From Alteromonadaceae bacterium 2753L.S.0a.02 (GTDB lineage Bacteria; Pseudomonadota; Gammaproteobacteria; Pseudomonadales; Cellvibrionaceae): 64,000 bases of DNA. This document shows positions 62,533 through 64,000 of this stretch, one piece after another. How positions within the stretch are numbered: the first letter of the stretch is position 1; every line of letters begins with the position of its first letter. The position numbers and the translations under genes were made by a program. The DNA lies in NCBI GenBank assembly GCA_007827375.1, contig VISH01000002.1, forward strand, positions 3,125,001-3,189,000. Direction: 5' to 3'. The notes beneath the pieces were generated by a model. It was not told the origin of the DNA. It was given only the letters and a program-made list of their open reading frames with translations, and made no database searches.

Positions 62533-62561
62533 AAAAGAGCGGTTCAATTACGCTCTTTTTT
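62531..62561. terminator. bidirectional terminator between converging genes
   Basis: AAAAAAGAGCG/CGCTCTTTTTT, nine-base loop, between the nuclease-like gene and the 62619 gene. A second dyad TGTGCATA/TATGCACA lies at 62576-62599. Confidence 0.8.
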
Positions 62562-62618
62562 GAAGAATAAAAAGCTGTGCATATGCATTTTTATGCACAT
62601 TCCTTATTGGCGGCGATT

Positions 62619-62969
62619 TCAGGCGAAGAGATCAAGTTGCTCTTCATCGGGATTTGCAATACTGAAAACCTCGCGAGCCATTTTTAGTGTGGCCTCCCCT
62701 TGTAATATCGGCTTGTCGGATACTACGCAGTTTCGACCTGCGCGGGATGCCCATATTTTAAGGCCAGCGCCTTGGTAGGATACGTTTAGCTTATCTCTAC
62801 AGCCAGAGCGCCCGCCGGCTATACCGATTTCATAGCGCAGAGCTTCAAGAAGCTCCGCGTTGTTTAGGCCTGTTTGTGCGCGGCTTTCCCACCGCGCTTC
62901 AGAACCTTGAAAGCTGGTAACAGCTAAGTAAAACGCTTTTCTTTTATCTTCCATTGATAATGTGCTCAT
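62619..62969 (-). CDS. small protein with C-terminal beta-clamp motif
   Basis: 116 residues. Excellent AGGAGG ribosome site. The protein ends in NPDEEQLDLFA; QLDLF is a canonical beta sliding-clamp-binding pentapeptide. The rest is a mixed alpha/beta domain with GSEARWESRAQTGL and YQGAGLKIWASRAGRN. It directly follows ardA on the same strand. Proteins with clamp motifs at the C-terminus usually act on replication or repair; here it may help a transferred plasmid establish. Family not recognised. Confidence 0.65.
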   Translation of the reverse strand: MSTLSMEDKRKAFYLAVTSFQGSEARWESRAQTGLNNAELLEALRYEIGIAGGRSGCRDKLNVSYQGAGLKIWASRAGRNCVVSDKPILQGEATLKMAREVFSIANPDEEQLDLFA

Positions 62970-62979
62970 GGTTTCCTCC

Positions 62980-63492
62980 TTACCTGCTCCAGAAGATGTG
63001 AACTTCTTCGAATGCTAATTCGAGCGTAAAAATATCGCCGCTGACTTCTAGGTCATAAGCCATCGCTTTATAGTCGATGTAGCGGGCAAGGCTTTCGGGG
63101 ATCTCCGTTGTGCCTTCGGTTAACTCCTCGGCAAAGTCCGCAACTGACTTGTGGCAACCTGCATATTGTTCTTCTATGGCTTTTCTTGCCTCTTCAATAT
63201 CTCCGCAGAAATGCGAGATAAGTTCTGCGCCTAGTTCTTCATGCTCTTCAATAAATTGGGCAAGCTCACTTACGCGCTCGAAGCTGTCATATTCTGATAA
63301 ACGGTGAGAGCCAAAGCCTTCGAAATCATGTATTGCCCATTCTTCTGCATCAGGTTCGGGGGAGCTTTTCAGCATCTTTAAAACCGCGTCTTGAATATCT
63401 TCAAGATCAAGCGAGGCATCAATCCATACACCGTGAAGTTTGCCGTTGTTATAGGCCGCAAGATCAGCAACATAAATTCTTGGTTCGCACAT
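62980..63492 (-). CDS. ardA: ArdA antirestriction protein
   Basis: 170 residues from MCEPRIYVADLAAYNNGKLHGVWIDA (ATG at 63492 with AGGTG eight bases upstream). PRIYVADLAAYNNGKLHG and AIHDFEGF are the ArdA signature, and the protein is very acidic overall, mimicking DNA to inhibit type I restriction enzymes on entry into a new host. Its presence with relaxase genes marks the module as transferable. Confidence 0.92.
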   Translation of the reverse strand: MCEPRIYVADLAAYNNGKLHGVWIDASLDLEDIQDAVLKMLKSSPEPDAEEWAIHDFEGFGSHRLSEYDSFERVSELAQFIEEHEELGAELISHFCGDIEEARKAIEEQYAGCHKSVADFAEELTEGTTEIPESLARYIDYKAMAYDLEVSGDIFTLELAFEEVHIFWSR

Positions 63493-63906
63493 AGTATTCA
63501 CCTTTTTCCTTTGTCTTTTAAAAAATAAGCGCAGCGCACATGCGCCATGCGCTTCTGGCGACTAGGCCGACTAGGCGGGGGTGAAAAAATCAAAAAAAAT
63601 TGCGGAGGCTCCGCTTTGTGTCGAAGACGCGTTCTTAAAAAGTGGAAACCGTCATTTTTATTGATTTTGAGGGGGCGCAGCGCCCTTGATCATTTACAAC
63701 CAAAAGTAACGGGGCGTTGCGGGGTGTCCCCGCTAGAAAGGGGGGGCGAAAAACGCGCTCAGCGCGGTTGAAGGCAGGGGAAAGACTTTTCCCCTCATGC
63801 GATATTTAGAAAACGTTTATGCAATTCAGGATTTAGTTTTCGGGTTGCCATTGTGTGCAATGTCGGGTACGAATTTATAGGTGTGATTCAAACGGGGAAC
63901 GTTCCT
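63493..63906. other. hairpin-rich noncoding region right of ardA
   Basis: Short dyads crowd this stretch: GCGGAG-G-CTCCGC (63602-63614), GGGCGC-A-GCGCCC (63673-63685), GCGGGG-TGT-CCCCGC (63719-63733), CGCGC-TCA-GCGCG (63754-63766) and AGGGGAAA-GACT-TTTCCCCT (63776-63795). GACTAGGC is repeated in tandem near 63558. A 74-residue plus-strand frame here is judged spurious. Promoter/operator or plasmid control functions are possible. Confidence 0.45.
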
Positions 63907-64000
63907 GTGAAAAACTTCATGGATGAATTCAATAGAAGGTACAAAAAGGAAAAGGAATCTCCTTCCTACAATAAACGAATGTTTGCAAGAAGGTTGGGAG
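63907..64000 (+). CDS. start of an unidentified gene (truncated by window edge)
   Basis: GTG at 63907 with GGGGA seven bases upstream opens a frame reading KNFMDEFNRRYKKEKESPSYNKRMFARRLG and continuing past the edge. The basic, helical start resembles N-termini of small DNA-binding or replication proteins, but too little is visible to name it. The frame is open further upstream without a good site. Confidence 0.45.
   Translation, partial: MKNFMDEFNRRYKKEKESPSYNKRMFARRLG

Noticed and set aside
63547..63771. 74-codon plus-strand frame right of ardA
   Set aside because: It lies over the hairpin cluster, has no ribosome site and its Gly/Arg-rich sequence reflects the GC-rich repeats.

Overview
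The window looks like a chromosomal segment of a marine, polysaccharide-degrading gammaproteobacterium of the Cellvibrionales type (Teredinibacter / Saccharophagus / Cellvibrio-like). This is inferred from the combination of a lipoprotein GH26 mannanase with a large TonB-dependent receptor, two sodium:solute symporters, two GH94 phosphorylases, a sodium-pumping oxaloacetate decarboxylase, polyhydroxybutyrate genes and full Psp machinery. No rRNA, tRNA or CRISPR array was seen. The last ~4.2 kb is plasmid- or ICE-like cargo.

Layout. 1-6.6 kb (minus strand): a membrane-maintenance cluster of DUF2170 protein, PspA/IM30 paralogue, OB-fold membrane protein (YqiJ type), flotillin (YqiK type), a small glycine-zipper protein and a DUF3686 'DNA repair ATPase' that runs off the left edge. 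6.7-16.7 kb (plus): a mannan locus preceded by twin palindromic LacI-type operators: GH26 mannanase, TonB receptor, symporter and cellobiose/mannobiose 2-epimerase. 16.8-20.7 kb (minus): 4.5S SRP RNA, serA, serC and a thioredoxin-TPR chaperone. 20.8-26.2 kb: PHB cluster (phaB; two phasins, phaR, phaC, 3-hydroxybutyrate dehydrogenase).

26.3-37.2 kb: a second sugar locus with a DUF4380-like protein, a symporter paralogous to the mannan one, a cellobiose phosphorylase, a small exported protein, a GPH/MelB-type transporter and a second GH94 phosphorylase. 37.3-41.1 kb: a LHPP-like HAD phosphatase and pspA-pspB-pspC plus a membrane protein, divergent from pspF, with a candidate sigma-54 promoter between. 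41.4-43.4 kb: bactofilin and a protein made of two tandem methyltransferase-like halves. 43.4-49.7 kb: MocA/XdhC pair, LpxR-type lipid A deacylase controlled by a TetR repressor with three visible operators, YigZ, TrhO, BolA and a small RR-rich protein. 49.8-59.8 kb: response regulator, pyruvate kinase, oadGAB, DusC, gamma-glutamyltransferase and methylglyoxal synthase.

59.9-64 kb: a mobilisation module: an array of dyads that may be oriT, mobC, a relaxase, a PD-(D/E)XK-like nuclease, and in the opposite direction ArdA antirestriction followed by a small protein ending in a beta-clamp-binding QLDLF motif.

How it works together (inference): surface mannanase releases oligosaccharides, the TonB receptor and sodium symporters import them, and the epimerase and GH94 phosphorylases process disaccharides in the cytoplasm; surplus carbon can be stored as PHB. 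Two independent PspA systems protect the membrane. No mannosylglucose phosphorylase (GH130), beta-ketothiolase (phaA) or molybdoenzyme was found here, so several pathways must be completed elsewhere.
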